Assembly: GCF_002567005.1 (NCBI RefSeq)
Contig: NZ_NUZU01000007.1
Location: 1-61,411, forward strand
Direction: 5' to 3'
DNA from: Bacillus sp. AFS073361
GTDB taxonomy: Bacteria > Bacillota > Bacilli > Bacillales > Cytobacillaceae
Length of the DNA stretch: 61,411 nucleotides
Shown here: positions 1 to 7,077 of the stretch, in pieces
Layout: the number at the start of each line of letters is the position of its first letter
How positions within the stretch are numbered: the stretch's first letter is position 1
The notes under the pieces: generated by a model
What the model was told of the DNA's origin: nothing
What the model saw: the letters and a program-made list of their open reading frames with translations, nothing else
Databases searched by the model: none
Position numbers and translations under genes: made by a program

Positions 1-666
1 GATGAGGAGGAAGAATACGATACGGATGATTCCATTAGTTTGCTAAATTTAGCGAAAAGAAGGTTTTCTGAAAGGCTGCTTCAGTGGCACTATCGCTCTA
101 AATATGAAGAGTTAATCAATTATTCCAATCATGCATTTTACAACGGGCATGTACAAATAGCACCCAATGTGATTCCATTTAAAAATCCGCCAGCGATAAA
201 ATGGAAAAAAGTCGAAGGAAGATGGGTTAACCAGTCCAATGAAGTGGAAGCGGTTGAAGTTGTCAACATTCTTAAAGAAATATTAATCAATCAGCCTGGA
301 AAAACCGTAGGGATTATCACGTTTAACTCCAAGCAGCAATCCAAAATTCAGGATCAGATTGATCAACTAGTGAGTGAAGATGAGGAATTTAGCTCCGTTT
401 ACAATCAAATGTTAACCAGGGATCTCGATGAACGCGTCTTTGTAAAAAATATTGAAAATGTGCAAGGGGATGAAAGGGTTATTATCCTCTTCTCAATCGC
501 TTATGCGAAAAACGAGGAAGGTAAGGTGTATAACCGGTTTGGGATGCTGAATCAAAAGGGTGGAGAAAATCGTATGAACGTTGCGGTCACACGGGCTAAA
601 GAAGGAATCACGGTGGTTTCAAGTATTGAGCCAGAAGAATTGAATGTGGCAAGCACTTCGAAATAG
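1..666 (+). CDS. SF1 helicase, C-terminal part (gene cut by window start)
   Basis: The reading frame is open from base 1, so the gene begins upstream of the window. The visible 221 residues look like the C-terminal RecA-like half of a superfamily 1 DNA/RNA helicase of the AAA_12 type: an LxWHYRS motif near the start (residues about 25-31), and late motifs VQGDERVIILFS and MNVAVTRAK (helicase motifs V and VI). Such domains occur in very large proteins that also carry a C-terminal restriction-type nuclease domain. That domain is encoded immediately downstream in another frame. Codon 222 is a TAG stop, and shifting the frame at about 658-663 gives an uninterrupted protein into the nuclease part. 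The gene is therefore probably frameshifted, or this is a sequence error. The role in nucleic acid repair or phage defence is inferred. Confidence 0.7.
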   Translation, partial: DEEEEYDTDDSISLLNLAKRRFSERLLQWHYRSKYEELINYSNHAFYNGHVQIAPNVIPFKNPPAIKWKKVEGRWVNQSNEVEAVEVVNILKEILINQPGKTVGIITFNSKQQSKIQDQIDQLVSEDEEFSSVYNQMLTRDLDERVFVKNIENVQGDERVIILFSIAYAKNEEGKVYNRFGMLNQKGGENRMNVAVTRAKEGITVVSSIEPEELNVASTSK

Positions 667-722
667 GTCCGAAATTACTGAAGGCCTATCTAAAATATGT
701 ACGGGCTGTTTCTAATTCACAA

Positions 723-1151
723 GTGGAGCAGATCAATGCTGTTGTCCAAGAAGTCAATGAAAATGTAAATACCCATGTACAGGAAAAAGAATTACACTTC
801 GACTCACCGTTTGAAGAGCAAGTGTATCATCAACTACGAAGCCTCGGGTATGAGGTTACCACCCAGGTAGGGATGTCAGGTTACCGCATTGACATGGCCA
901 TTGTTCACCCGCAGGATTCTTCCCGATATATATTGGGAATCGAGTGCAATGGAGCCATGTATCACAGCTCCGCAAATGCGAAGGAAAGAGACGTTTACCG
1001 CCAGCGGTTCCTAGAAAGCAGAGGCTGGACCATCGAACGGATTTGGAGTCGAAACTGGTGGAAGAACTCATCAGCAGAGGTTGAGAGAATTGATCAGAAA
1101 GTGAAGGAATTGTTGAAGAAGGAGATTGTTAAAGAGAAAGTTAGCAATTAA
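723..1151 (+). CDS. Restriction-type nuclease domain, frameshifted tail of the helicase gene
   Basis: Residues 25-130 match my recollection of the REase_MTES_1575/DUF559-like endonuclease fold found at the C-terminus of DUF4011/AAA_11/AAA_12 helicases. Visible elements are an SPFEEQVYHQL helix, then GYRIDMAIVHP and LGIECNGAMYH (the PD-(D/E)xK-type acidic core), and RIWSRNWW. The frame is open back to base 660, and translation from there (E-I-G-P-K-L-L...) joins smoothly onto the upstream helicase if one base is added near 660. The GTG at 723 has no convincing ribosome site (GGAGCAG lies inside the gene). I therefore read it as the displaced 3' end of one gene, not an independent gene. A terminator follows at 1169. 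Confidence 0.65.
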   Translation: MEQINAVVQEVNENVNTHVQEKELHFDSPFEEQVYHQLRSLGYEVTTQVGMSGYRIDMAIVHPQDSSRYILGIECNGAMYHSSANAKERDVYRQRFLESRGWTIERIWSRNWWKNSSAEVERIDQKVKELLKKEIVKEKVSN

Positions 1152-1168
1152 ATAATATAATTTTTAGG

Positions 1169-1213
1169 GAGTGCCAGGTAAGTGCCATTAATGGGATTAC
1201 CTAGCACTCTTTT
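1169..1213 (+). terminator. Rho-independent terminator after helicase/nuclease gene
   Basis: GAGTGC-c-AGGTA pairs with TACCT-a-GCACTC, followed by TTTT. It lies 17 bases after the stop codon. Confidence 0.75.
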
Positions 1214-1509
1214 CATGAATAAGTAGGTATATTTTTGTATTGTGAAGAATTCTATTTAACTATAGGGGCAGATTAGATAAAGATGAAGATCGCTTCGGCG
1301 GTCTCTTCTTACGATTAGTTAAGTATATTTCTAAGATTTATAGGAATATTTTTAAGGGGTTTTTGGGCATTCTAAATTTCTTCCATTTTCTTTACTTCAC
1401 TAAGGAGTAAAGCTTTTTTTATGGTATAATTAGTACCAGATAATAATATCAACTAATAGGCGCTGGCCCTGTTAAACAAACTAAATACGCCTAAACTGGA
1501 GATAATACT
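1214..1509. other. Intergenic region before the methyltransferase gene
   Basis: About 300 bases without a supported gene. A small UUCG-capped hairpin (GATCGC-ttcg-GCGGTC) lies near 1287-1306. A good -10 hexamer TATAAT at 1424-1429 could serve the methyltransferase gene, but no clear -35 is seen. Nothing else was recognised. Confidence 0.4.
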
Positions 1510-2691
1510 ATGTTTATAGATAACAAATTAAAGTCACAAAGTGTTTCTGCCTATTTTAAGTCACTGGGTATCAAAAACTGCTTTACCAAAGAAGAATTTT
1601 GGAGGCATGTAACCGAGGTTGACTCCTTCTTGGCTAAGGAACTCCAACCCATTATGGAGCGCAAACTAAAAGGGAATCTTTATGAAGTGAAAAACCGAAC
1701 ACTGGCCTTCAGTTTGGCGGTAGAATCATGGACGATGAATTTCCATCAGTCCTTGCTCAACTGGATCAGTCAGCAAACTCATTTAAAGCCGAAGCGGATT
1801 TTGGAAATTGGGTGTGATAATGGGTTGCTGTCTTGTTGGTACGCCTCGATTTTTCCAGATGCGGAGATCGTTGGCATTGAACAGTGTCGAAATGGAATTC
1901 AATGTGCACAGGAGTTGGCCATAAAGCAAGGGCTTACTAACGTGAGTTTTTACCAAATGGATTTTATGGAGGTAACTGAGCACTTTTCCCTGAATTCTTT
2001 TGATTTAATCATTTCATCACGGACCTTTCATGAGATTATGGGGCCTATCATGATTTCAAACTATTGGTCACTTCTAGAATACATGAAGGAGAATCCAACC
2101 TATGGTGACAGTCGTTATTTAGAAATAGTCTATCGTTTGTTAACGGAGGATGGATTGTTTCTCTCTTGCGAACAATTGAAAAATTCCGCAGATCTCGGAA
2201 GGTGGGCAAATGTGCTTCAGGATGCGGATTTACATATTCAGTGGGATGACAGTGGTACCATCGAATACCATGAAATAGGAGTAGATAGGCTGTCTCCTGT
2301 GATTGTGGCGACAAAAAGGGGAACCAGTCTTGAAACCTTGAAAGGTATGGAACACCTATATACGAAAGGTTACCCGCTTGTATTTGAGGAGGGTAGGTCC
2401 TATAAAGGAGGGACAGCGGAATTTGCTTATCAACAGCTGGGGGAGAAAACATTCTACACAGGGATTCAATTGAAAGTGAGGAACCATTGGCATGTGTTTC
2501 GACTTGAGCTTTGGGAGACAGATAGGTTTTTGCTTGTCTATAACTATGGAAATATGGGGTATCATGAATTGGATATTTTACCTGCCTGCGCATATGAAGA
2601 GGCACACCGGTTGATGGAGGAGGCGGTTGGGGAGTTCGGTTACCTTGGTCCGTTTGTTCGGTATCACAACCTGGATGAACGACCAGAATAG
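1510..2691 (+). CDS. SAM-dependent methyltransferase (class I)
   Basis: This is a 393-residue protein with a Rossmann-type methyltransferase core. RILEIGCDNGLLSCWYA (about residues 96-112) is motif I with the SAM-binding glycines, AEIVGIEQ follows as the acidic loop, VSFYQMDFMEV precedes the third strand, and FDLIISSRTFHEI is the post-II/IV region. The N-terminal 90 residues and the C-terminal 130 residues are unassigned. The C-terminal part (FYTGIQLKVRNHWHVFRLELWE...) reads like a small beta-rich domain. The start is ATG preceded by CTGGAGATAATACT. The gene is monocistronic: it has a candidate -10 at 1424 and a strong terminator at 2722. The substrate is unknown, and neighbours give no hint. 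Confidence 0.75.
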   Translation: MFIDNKLKSQSVSAYFKSLGIKNCFTKEEFWRHVTEVDSFLAKELQPIMERKLKGNLYEVKNRTLAFSLAVESWTMNFHQSLLNWISQQTHLKPKRILEIGCDNGLLSCWYASIFPDAEIVGIEQCRNGIQCAQELAIKQGLTNVSFYQMDFMEVTEHFSLNSFDLIISSRTFHEIMGPIMISNYWSLLEYMKENPTYGDSRYLEIVYRLLTEDGLFLSCEQLKNSADLGRWANVLQDADLHIQWDDSGTIEYHEIGVDRLSPVIVATKRGTSLETLKGMEHLYTKGYPLVFEEGRSYKGGTAEFAYQQLGEKTFYTGIQLKVRNHWHVFRLELWETDRFLLVYNYGNMGYHELDILPACAYEEAHRLMEEAVGEFGYLGPFVRYHNLDERPE

Positions 2692-2721
2692 CAGCTACAA
2701 TCCCCATGCTATTTTAACTAT

Positions 2722-2769
2722 AACCCGAACAATGGACCTTTTAAAACAAGTCCATTGTTCGGGTTTTTG
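2722..2769 (+). terminator. Rho-independent terminator after methyltransferase gene
   Basis: A perfect 16-bp stem (AACCCGAACAATGGAC with its complement at 2750-2765) is followed by a T-run. Confidence 0.9.
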
Positions 2770-2974
2770 TATGTAATGGGTCGTCCAACAGTACAATTAA
2801 ACTAAAAGATGGAAGGAAGAATTAGTCACTATTTGCATAATTTTTGTGCCTTAGGTAATTATACCAATGTTCTTATAAAAATTTGAATAACTTAAGGAGG
2901 TTTAAAGTCTGAAAGTGGAAAAATTCATCATCAAAAATCGATGTTTTATTTCATAATGTCAGGAGGGTATTTTC

Positions 2975-4906
2975 TTGAAGCGATTTTTAAAGTCGTTTGG
3001 TTTAGTTTTGTTAGCGAGTATGGTTATAGTTGGCTGTCAGTCGAATAATGACAAGAATAATGCAAAAAACAAAAAAGAGGAAACCAAGGAATCCAACCAG
3101 GCAAATCAGGAAGATGTGACAGGGTTCCCAAATTGGGGGTATGACCTTCAACATACCCGACATGTGCCCTATAAAGAGATTACAAAAGATAATGTGAAAA
3201 AAATGGGGATTGCATGGCAGCAGGATATCTTAGATTGGAATAAGGATGTTCCAAATTTACAAGAAGATTTCCCTGTCGTCCACGACGGGGTCATGTATGT
3301 GACTAGTTCGAAAAATCATGTGTTTGCCATCGATGCCGCAAGTGGAAAGAAGCTTTGGGCATGGACACCGCCCAAGGACATACTTGATCATATTAATGGT
3401 TTGCCATGGCAGTCCAATGTGGCAAGCAGGGGTGTCGCAGTGGCCAATGGGAATGTATTTGTCTTGATGATCGATAATCGGCTGGCCAAACTGGATGCGA
3501 AGAACGGAAAACTGTTAAAAATGGTTAACTTTTGGGATTATGAACCTACGATCAAATTAGAGAACAGATACTATGAATCTTCAGCTCCGATGTATTATGA
3601 TGGCAACGTTTACGTTGGAAGCAGCGGCGGTGATAATGGTACACGAGGTTTTGTTTGGGCGTTTAAAGCAGATACCCTGGAACCGCTATGGAAAGAGCCG
3701 TTTTGGACCGTTCCTAAAAGAGGAACGGGCTGGGCGAAAGGTAAATATACTGGCGGAGGCTCCGTATGGACACCGATGTCGTTTGACCCAGAAACTGATA
3801 TGATGTATTTTGCAGTAGGGAATCCAGCTCCGGACTTTTACGATGCAGATAGAAAAGGAAAAAATCCATATACCGATTCTATCACCGCTTTAGATAGTAA
3901 AACAGGGAAGTTGAAGTGGTATTCTACTCAAGTTGATCATGATATATGGGATTATGACGCTGCCGCAACACCGATGATTCTCAATGCAAAGGTCGACGGG
4001 AAAAAGCAAAAGGTTGTGGTTGAAGGCGGTAAGAATGGAAAGTGGTATGCGTGGGACGCAAAAACAGGGAAGACTATTTATGATGGGGTACCATTTGTAA
4101 AAATCCAGCATTCGGACGTACCAAGCGATGAGAGTAAAGCTGTACTTCAATGGCCAGGGACTCCAGGTGGAGAAAGCTATGCTCCACAGACATATGACCC
4201 TGACACCAACTATGTGCTTATTCCAGGTATTAATAGTCCTAATTTAATGGTAGCCGCTAAAGATGCAGAAGAGATTGCAAAAGATAATAATACCTTCCCA
4301 GGTACAAAGATCCTTCCTTTACCAAAGGATGTGGAAGTTTCTGGTACTATTACAGCAATTGATATGAATACAGGGAAAAAGGTATATCAAAATAAAACAA
4401 AGGATCCGATGTATGGCGGATTCACAAGTACGGCTGCCGGTCTTGCCTTCTACGGAGAATTGGATGGAAAGGTAAATGCTCTTGATATTAAAACAGGTAA
4501 AGTATTATGGAGCATGCAAAGTGGAGGAAAACAAATCAAAATGGCACCTTCCATATATACTGTTGACGGCAAAGAATATGTTGCAGTCATTACTGGTGGT
4601 ACGAAAGTTGTTGTTTATGGTCTCGGAGGTAAGTTAAAACCTGGAGCTATAAATAAAAATGCAAAATTACAAGGGGAAGCAGACGTTGTTATCGATCCGG
4701 AAAAGGTTTACAAAAAAAGTTGTATTTCCTGTCACGGGGATAATCTTCAAGGCGCAACAGCACCAAATCTTCAACACATAGGTAAAACGATGTCTAAAGA
4801 GGACATTTTGAATAAAATTCTTAATGGTGGCGACCGCATGCCAGCAGGTATGGCCAAAGGTGCAGAGGCTGAAGCACTAGCGGAATGGCTATCCAAAAAG
4901 AAATGA
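2975..4906 (+). CDS. PQQ-dependent alcohol dehydrogenase with C-terminal cytochrome c (lipoprotein quinohemoprotein)
   Basis: This 643-residue protein oxidises an alcohol (substrate unknown) with PQQ and would pass electrons via its own heme c. It starts at TTG, 5 bases after AGGAGGGTA. A lipoprotein signal ends in IVGC (Cys21), so the enzyme should be anchored outside the membrane. Residues 45-560 form the PQQ beta-propeller, with repeated ALD.KTGK / AWD.KTGK W-motifs. GNPAPDF supplies the metal ligand Asn283, and HDIWDYD supplies the catalytic Asp326 with a second acid at Asp328. GSSGGDNG places Asp220 where methanol dehydrogenases have the metal-binding Glu. A single heme c site C583-I-S-C-H587 lies near the C-terminus. 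D-x-D at the catalytic position is the signature described for lanthanide-dependent enzymes of this family. Glucose dehydrogenases also have W-D-x-D, so the metal remains open. The pqq biosynthesis genes start 0.9 kb downstream. Confidence 0.88.
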   Translation: MKRFLKSFGLVLLASMVIVGCQSNNDKNNAKNKKEETKESNQANQEDVTGFPNWGYDLQHTRHVPYKEITKDNVKKMGIAWQQDILDWNKDVPNLQEDFPVVHDGVMYVTSSKNHVFAIDAASGKKLWAWTPPKDILDHINGLPWQSNVASRGVAVANGNVFVLMIDNRLAKLDAKNGKLLKMVNFWDYEPTIKLENRYYESSAPMYYDGNVYVGSSGGDNGTRGFVWAFKADTLEPLWKEPFWTVPKRGTGWAKGKYTGGGSVWTPMSFDPETDMMYFAVGNPAPDFYDADRKGKNPYTDSITALDSKTGKLKWYSTQVDHDIWDYDAAATPMILNAKVDGKKQKVVVEGGKNGKWYAWDAKTGKTIYDGVPFVKIQHSDVPSDESKAVLQWPGTPGGESYAPQTYDPDTNYVLIPGINSPNLMVAAKDAEEIAKDNNTFPGTKILPLPKDVEVSGTITAIDMNTGKKVYQNKTKDPMYGGFTSTAAGLAFYGELDGKVNALDIKTGKVLWSMQSGGKQIKMAPSIYTVDGKEYVAVITGGTKVVVYGLGGKLKPGAINKNAKLQGEADVVIDPEKVYKKSCISCHGDNLQGATAPNLQHIGKTMSKEDILNKILNGGDRMPAGMAKGAEAEALAEWLSKKK

Positions 4907-4917
4907 TTTTTACTCCT

Positions 4918-4964
4918 GAAACAATCCGAGTCTGATTCTCTTATTCGGACTCAGATTGTTTCTT
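4918..4964 (+). terminator. Terminator after PQQ dehydrogenase gene
   Basis: GAAACAATC pairs with GATTGTTTC, and the inner GAGTC pairs with GACTC. The T-run is weak. The right arm closely resembles that of the terminator at 5557. Confidence 0.75.
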
Positions 4965-5026
4965 AAAAGGATCATTATAAATTGGCGAAACATCAGATAT
5001 TCACGAAAAATAAGGATGGTGTTAAA

Positions 5027-5491
5027 ATGAGGAAATTACCGATTTATACCGTGCGATTCATTGGTGCCGCCTTATGCATTTCCTTACTCTTTGGAATTGC
5101 CTATCCAACATTGACCAATGCTCAGTCAAGTAATGGCTTAGGTTCATCCGAGTATAACGGAATCAGGTTAACTATCAATGATTATTCGATCATAAACCAC
5201 GGCCAAGACATTCAGCTGCATTATACGATAACCACAAATTCAAATATTCCAGTTAGTCCGGATACTAAAAGTTTGATTGGGAACCCGTATATTTGGATTG
5301 GGAATACGTTAGTTCGTGAGGAATCAGAATCGTTTCAGAAAATAAGTGATAATGAGTATAAAGGAACGATCATAGCACAGCTGCAACATTACAGATCAGA
5401 TAATTCTGAATTGTCATTTCACACACATGGAATAATGAATCAAAATGGACAATGGACAGTTAATTTTCATTTAAGGAGCAGTCAGTACTGA
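5027..5491 (+). CDS. Small secreted protein of unknown function between the PQQ dehydrogenase and pqqA
   Basis: This 154-residue protein starts at ATG 5027 behind AAGGATGGTG. The upstream TTG at 4982 has no ribosome site and would put charged residues before the signal. Residues 1-33 are a clear signal peptide (MRKLPIYTVRF, a hydrophobic stretch, then TNAQS as likely cleavage site). The mature part, rich in Ser, Thr, Asn and beta-branched residues (YNGIRLTINDYSI, WIGNTLV, GTIIAQL), reads like one small beta-sandwich. I do not recognise the family. It sits alone between two similar terminators inside the PQQ island. A role as an extracytoplasmic partner of the dehydrogenase is only a guess from position. 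Confidence 0.65.
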   Translation: MRKLPIYTVRFIGAALCISLLFGIAYPTLTNAQSSNGLGSSEYNGIRLTINDYSIINHGQDIQLHYTITTNSNIPVSPDTKSLIGNPYIWIGNTLVREESESFQKISDNEYKGTIIAQLQHYRSDNSELSFHTHGIMNQNGQWTVNFHLRSSQY

Positions 5492-5556
5492 GATAAAACA
5501 ACGAGTGTTAGATCATTTAATAAATCATTATATTAGTAAGTAGATAATCATAACGT

Positions 5557-5606
5557 AAACAACCTGAGTTCAATCATCATCCGGACTCAGGTTGTTTCTT
5601 TTTTTG
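5557..5606 (+). terminator. Terminator after small secreted protein gene
   Basis: A perfect 13-bp stem AAACAACCTGAGT / ACTCAGGTTGTTT is followed by a run of T. Its right arm (GGACTCAGGTTGTTTCTT) differs by one base from that of the 4918 terminator. Confidence 0.88.
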
Positions 5607-5616
5607 TTCTTGTCCC

Positions 5617-5638
5617 TTTTTGCAATATATTGCAAAAA
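5617..5638. promoter_or_regulatory. 22-bp perfect palindrome upstream of pqqA (candidate operator)
   Basis: TTTTTGCAATA followed by TATTGCAAAAA is an exact 22-base palindrome about 140 bases before pqqA. A second short inverted repeat (CAAAATAA-agg-TTATTTTG) lies at about 5666-5684. No convincing -35/-10 pair was found, so its use as an operator is inferred. Confidence 0.4.
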
Positions 5639-5777
5639 CCAATGCCATATAAGGACAACTTCATGTCAAAATAAAGGTTATTTTGAGATATTTCTCTACA
5701 TATGATTATTTTGAAAGGGAAAATCAGACACTCCCGCGCAGGTTTCAATGTGGGTGTCATGAAAGGGGGTAGCAAAT

Positions 5778-5849
5778 ATGTGGGTGAAGCCTGAGTATGA
5801 AGTGATCAATACATCTCCTGAGGTGACAATGTATGCCTATATTGACTAG
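5778..5849 (+). CDS. pqqA: PQQ precursor peptide PqqA
   Basis: A 23-residue peptide, the usual PqqA length, beginning MWVKP (most PqqA peptides begin MWxKP) and containing E15-V-T-M-Y19. This is the conserved Glu-x3-Tyr pair whose side chains become the PQQ skeleton. A good ribosome site (GAAAGGGGG) lies 8 bases before the ATG. The gene is followed by a small membrane-protein gene and pqqBCDE, which settles the assignment. In the known pathway the radical SAM enzyme PqqE, with PqqD as peptide chaperone, crosslinks the Glu and Tyr. No dedicated protease gene (pqqF/G) is seen in the window. The tail Y-A-Y-I-D is atypical: other PqqA tails are often basic (xSNR or xASR). Confidence 0.92.
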   Translation: MWVKPEYEVINTSPEVTMYAYID

Positions 5850-5908
5850 CAGCACAGCCTGCTTGCGCATGCATTTAATAGTTTTATAAATCAATGGAGG
5901 TAGGGCAT

Positions 5909-6163
5909 ATGAAAATAAAGCGTTACCTAAAATCAATAATTGGCGTGATTATTGGTTGTGCAATAGCAGGAGGATGGCTGGTCGTCGATCTCCTGCTCCC
6001 AGAACCATTGGGTGACTATCTCCTGTATCCCCTCATGGCTGTAGTGAATATGGCGATTGGGTGGCAAGTTGGAAGGGCATTAGGTAAACGTAGGGATATT
6101 GGCAAAGAAGGTATTCAAGTCTCTAGTGAAAGGACTGAAGCCAAATTCGAATTAAAGTCTTAG
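5909..6163 (+). CDS. Small membrane protein embedded in the pqq operon
   Basis: This 84-residue protein starts at ATG 5909, 6 bases after GGAGGTAGG. The ATG at 5894 overlaps that ribosome site and is less likely. Two hydrophobic segments are visible, IIGVIIGCAIAGGWLVVDLLL (about 10-30) and YLLYPLMAVVNMAIGWQVG (about 38-56), separated by PEPLGD. A charged, probably cytosolic tail ends in FELKS. It lies between pqqA and pqqB, and its end overlaps the conserved N-terminus of PqqB, so translation of the two is probably coupled. I know of no such gene in classical pqq operons. A role in PQQ transport, anchoring or PqqA handling is speculative. Confidence 0.7.
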   Translation: MKIKRYLKSIIGVIIGCAIAGGWLVVDLLLPEPLGDYLLYPLMAVVNMAIGWQVGRALGKRRDIGKEGIQVSSERTEAKFELKS

Positions 6164-7077
6164 GAGCAGCGGCTGGTGGCGGCTTTCCGCAGTGGAACTG
6201 TGCATGTCCAAATTGCCATAGTGTCCGCGAAGGAAACGATTCGCACCAGCCGTTATTACAATCATCGCTTGCTGTAAGTGCGAATGAAATGGATTGGTAT
6301 CTCATAAATGCGGGACCGGATGTTCACAAACAGATTGAATCGTTTACTGCCCTGCATCCGGGTCCAGGTATAAGAGAGACTCCGCTGGCTGGTGTTATTT
6401 TAACCGATGCCGAGTTCGACCATACGATTGGGTTATTGTCATTACGGGAGGGTTCTTGTTTAACCATCTATGGAACCGAGACTGTACGAAAGAGTTTGCA
6501 GTCGTTTTTTCCGGTGTTACCCCTACTGGAAAACTATTGTTCATGGGAATGGCAGTCTCTTCACCCTGATCATCGCAAGCGAATAGGACCTACGGGTGTA
6601 GGAAAAGAAGAAACCATCGTCATCGAGACGGTCCCCGTTTCTAAAAAACCACCGCTTTATACCCGGTCAAATAAGGAGGAGAATGACACCGGAGATTGTT
6701 GGGAGGTCGGGCTAGTTCTTCATAATGAGAGTACCGGCAGATGCCTTGCTTACTTTCCTACTTTAGAAAGGATCACCCCTGCTATAGAAGCTTGCTTTCA
6801 GAAGGCGGATATCTTGATGGTTGACGGAACCTTTTGGTCAGAAACTGAATTGGTTGAGATGGGTGCAACTAAGCGCAATGCAAGAAATATGGGACATTTA
6901 CCAATTAGCGGGCCATCGGGCATTGCTGAAAAGCTAGCCAAATACTCAGCCAAGCGGAAAATTTTGATTCACATTAACAACAGTAACCCGATTCTAAATA
7001 AGGACTCAATAGAAAGGCATACATTGGAACGGCTTGGTTTTGAGATTGCCTATGACGGTATGGAAGTGGAGGTGTGA
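6145..7077 (+). CDS. pqqB: PQQ biosynthesis protein PqqB, probable ATT start
   Basis: This 310-residue protein of the metallo-beta-lactamase fold is implicated in oxidising the PqqA-derived Glu-Tyr intermediate. The conserved N-terminus (RIKVLGAAAGGGFPQWNC, then ACPNC with C19, C21, C24) is encoded from 6148. In that frame there is no ATG, GTG, TTG or CTG between the TGA at 6136 and the ATG at 6289, which would remove 48 conserved residues. An ATT codon at 6145 sits exactly where other PqqB proteins start, 10 bases after AAAGGA. Its length then matches the family. ATT starts are known (infC) but rare. The alternative is a ribosomal frameshift from the overlapping membrane-protein gene. Further family motifs are LTDAEFDHTIGLLSLREG and MGHLPISGPSG. 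It ends in a GTGA overlap with pqqC. Confidence 0.88.
   Translation: MRIKVLGAAAGGGFPQWNCACPNCHSVREGNDSHQPLLQSSLAVSANEMDWYLINAGPDVHKQIESFTALHPGPGIRETPLAGVILTDAEFDHTIGLLSLREGSCLTIYGTETVRKSLQSFFPVLPLLENYCSWEWQSLHPDHRKRIGPTGVGKEETIVIETVPVSKKPPLYTRSNKEENDTGDCWEVGLVLHNESTGRCLAYFPTLERITPAIEACFQKADILMVDGTFWSETELVEMGATKRNARNMGHLPISGPSGIAEKLAKYSAKRKILIHINNSNPILNKDSIERHTLERLGFEIAYDGMEVEV

Noticed and set aside
1287..1306. UUCG-capped hairpin as a small RNA
   Set aside because: The stem is short, no promoter is seen, and no T-run follows.
2048..2707. 219-codon open frame on the minus strand opposite the methyltransferase gene
   Set aside because: It lies wholly opposite a well-supported gene, is rich in Pro, Arg and Ser as expected of an antisense shadow, and has no ribosome site or family resemblance.
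2890..2957. Short GTG frame (13 codons) after TAAGGAGG upstream of the PQQ dehydrogenase
   Set aside because: Too short and not followed by any control structure; the AGGAGG may be chance in an AT-rich leader.
6289..7077. pqqB starting at ATG 6289
   Set aside because: This would remove the conserved GAAAGGGFPQWNC core that is encoded in frame immediately upstream.
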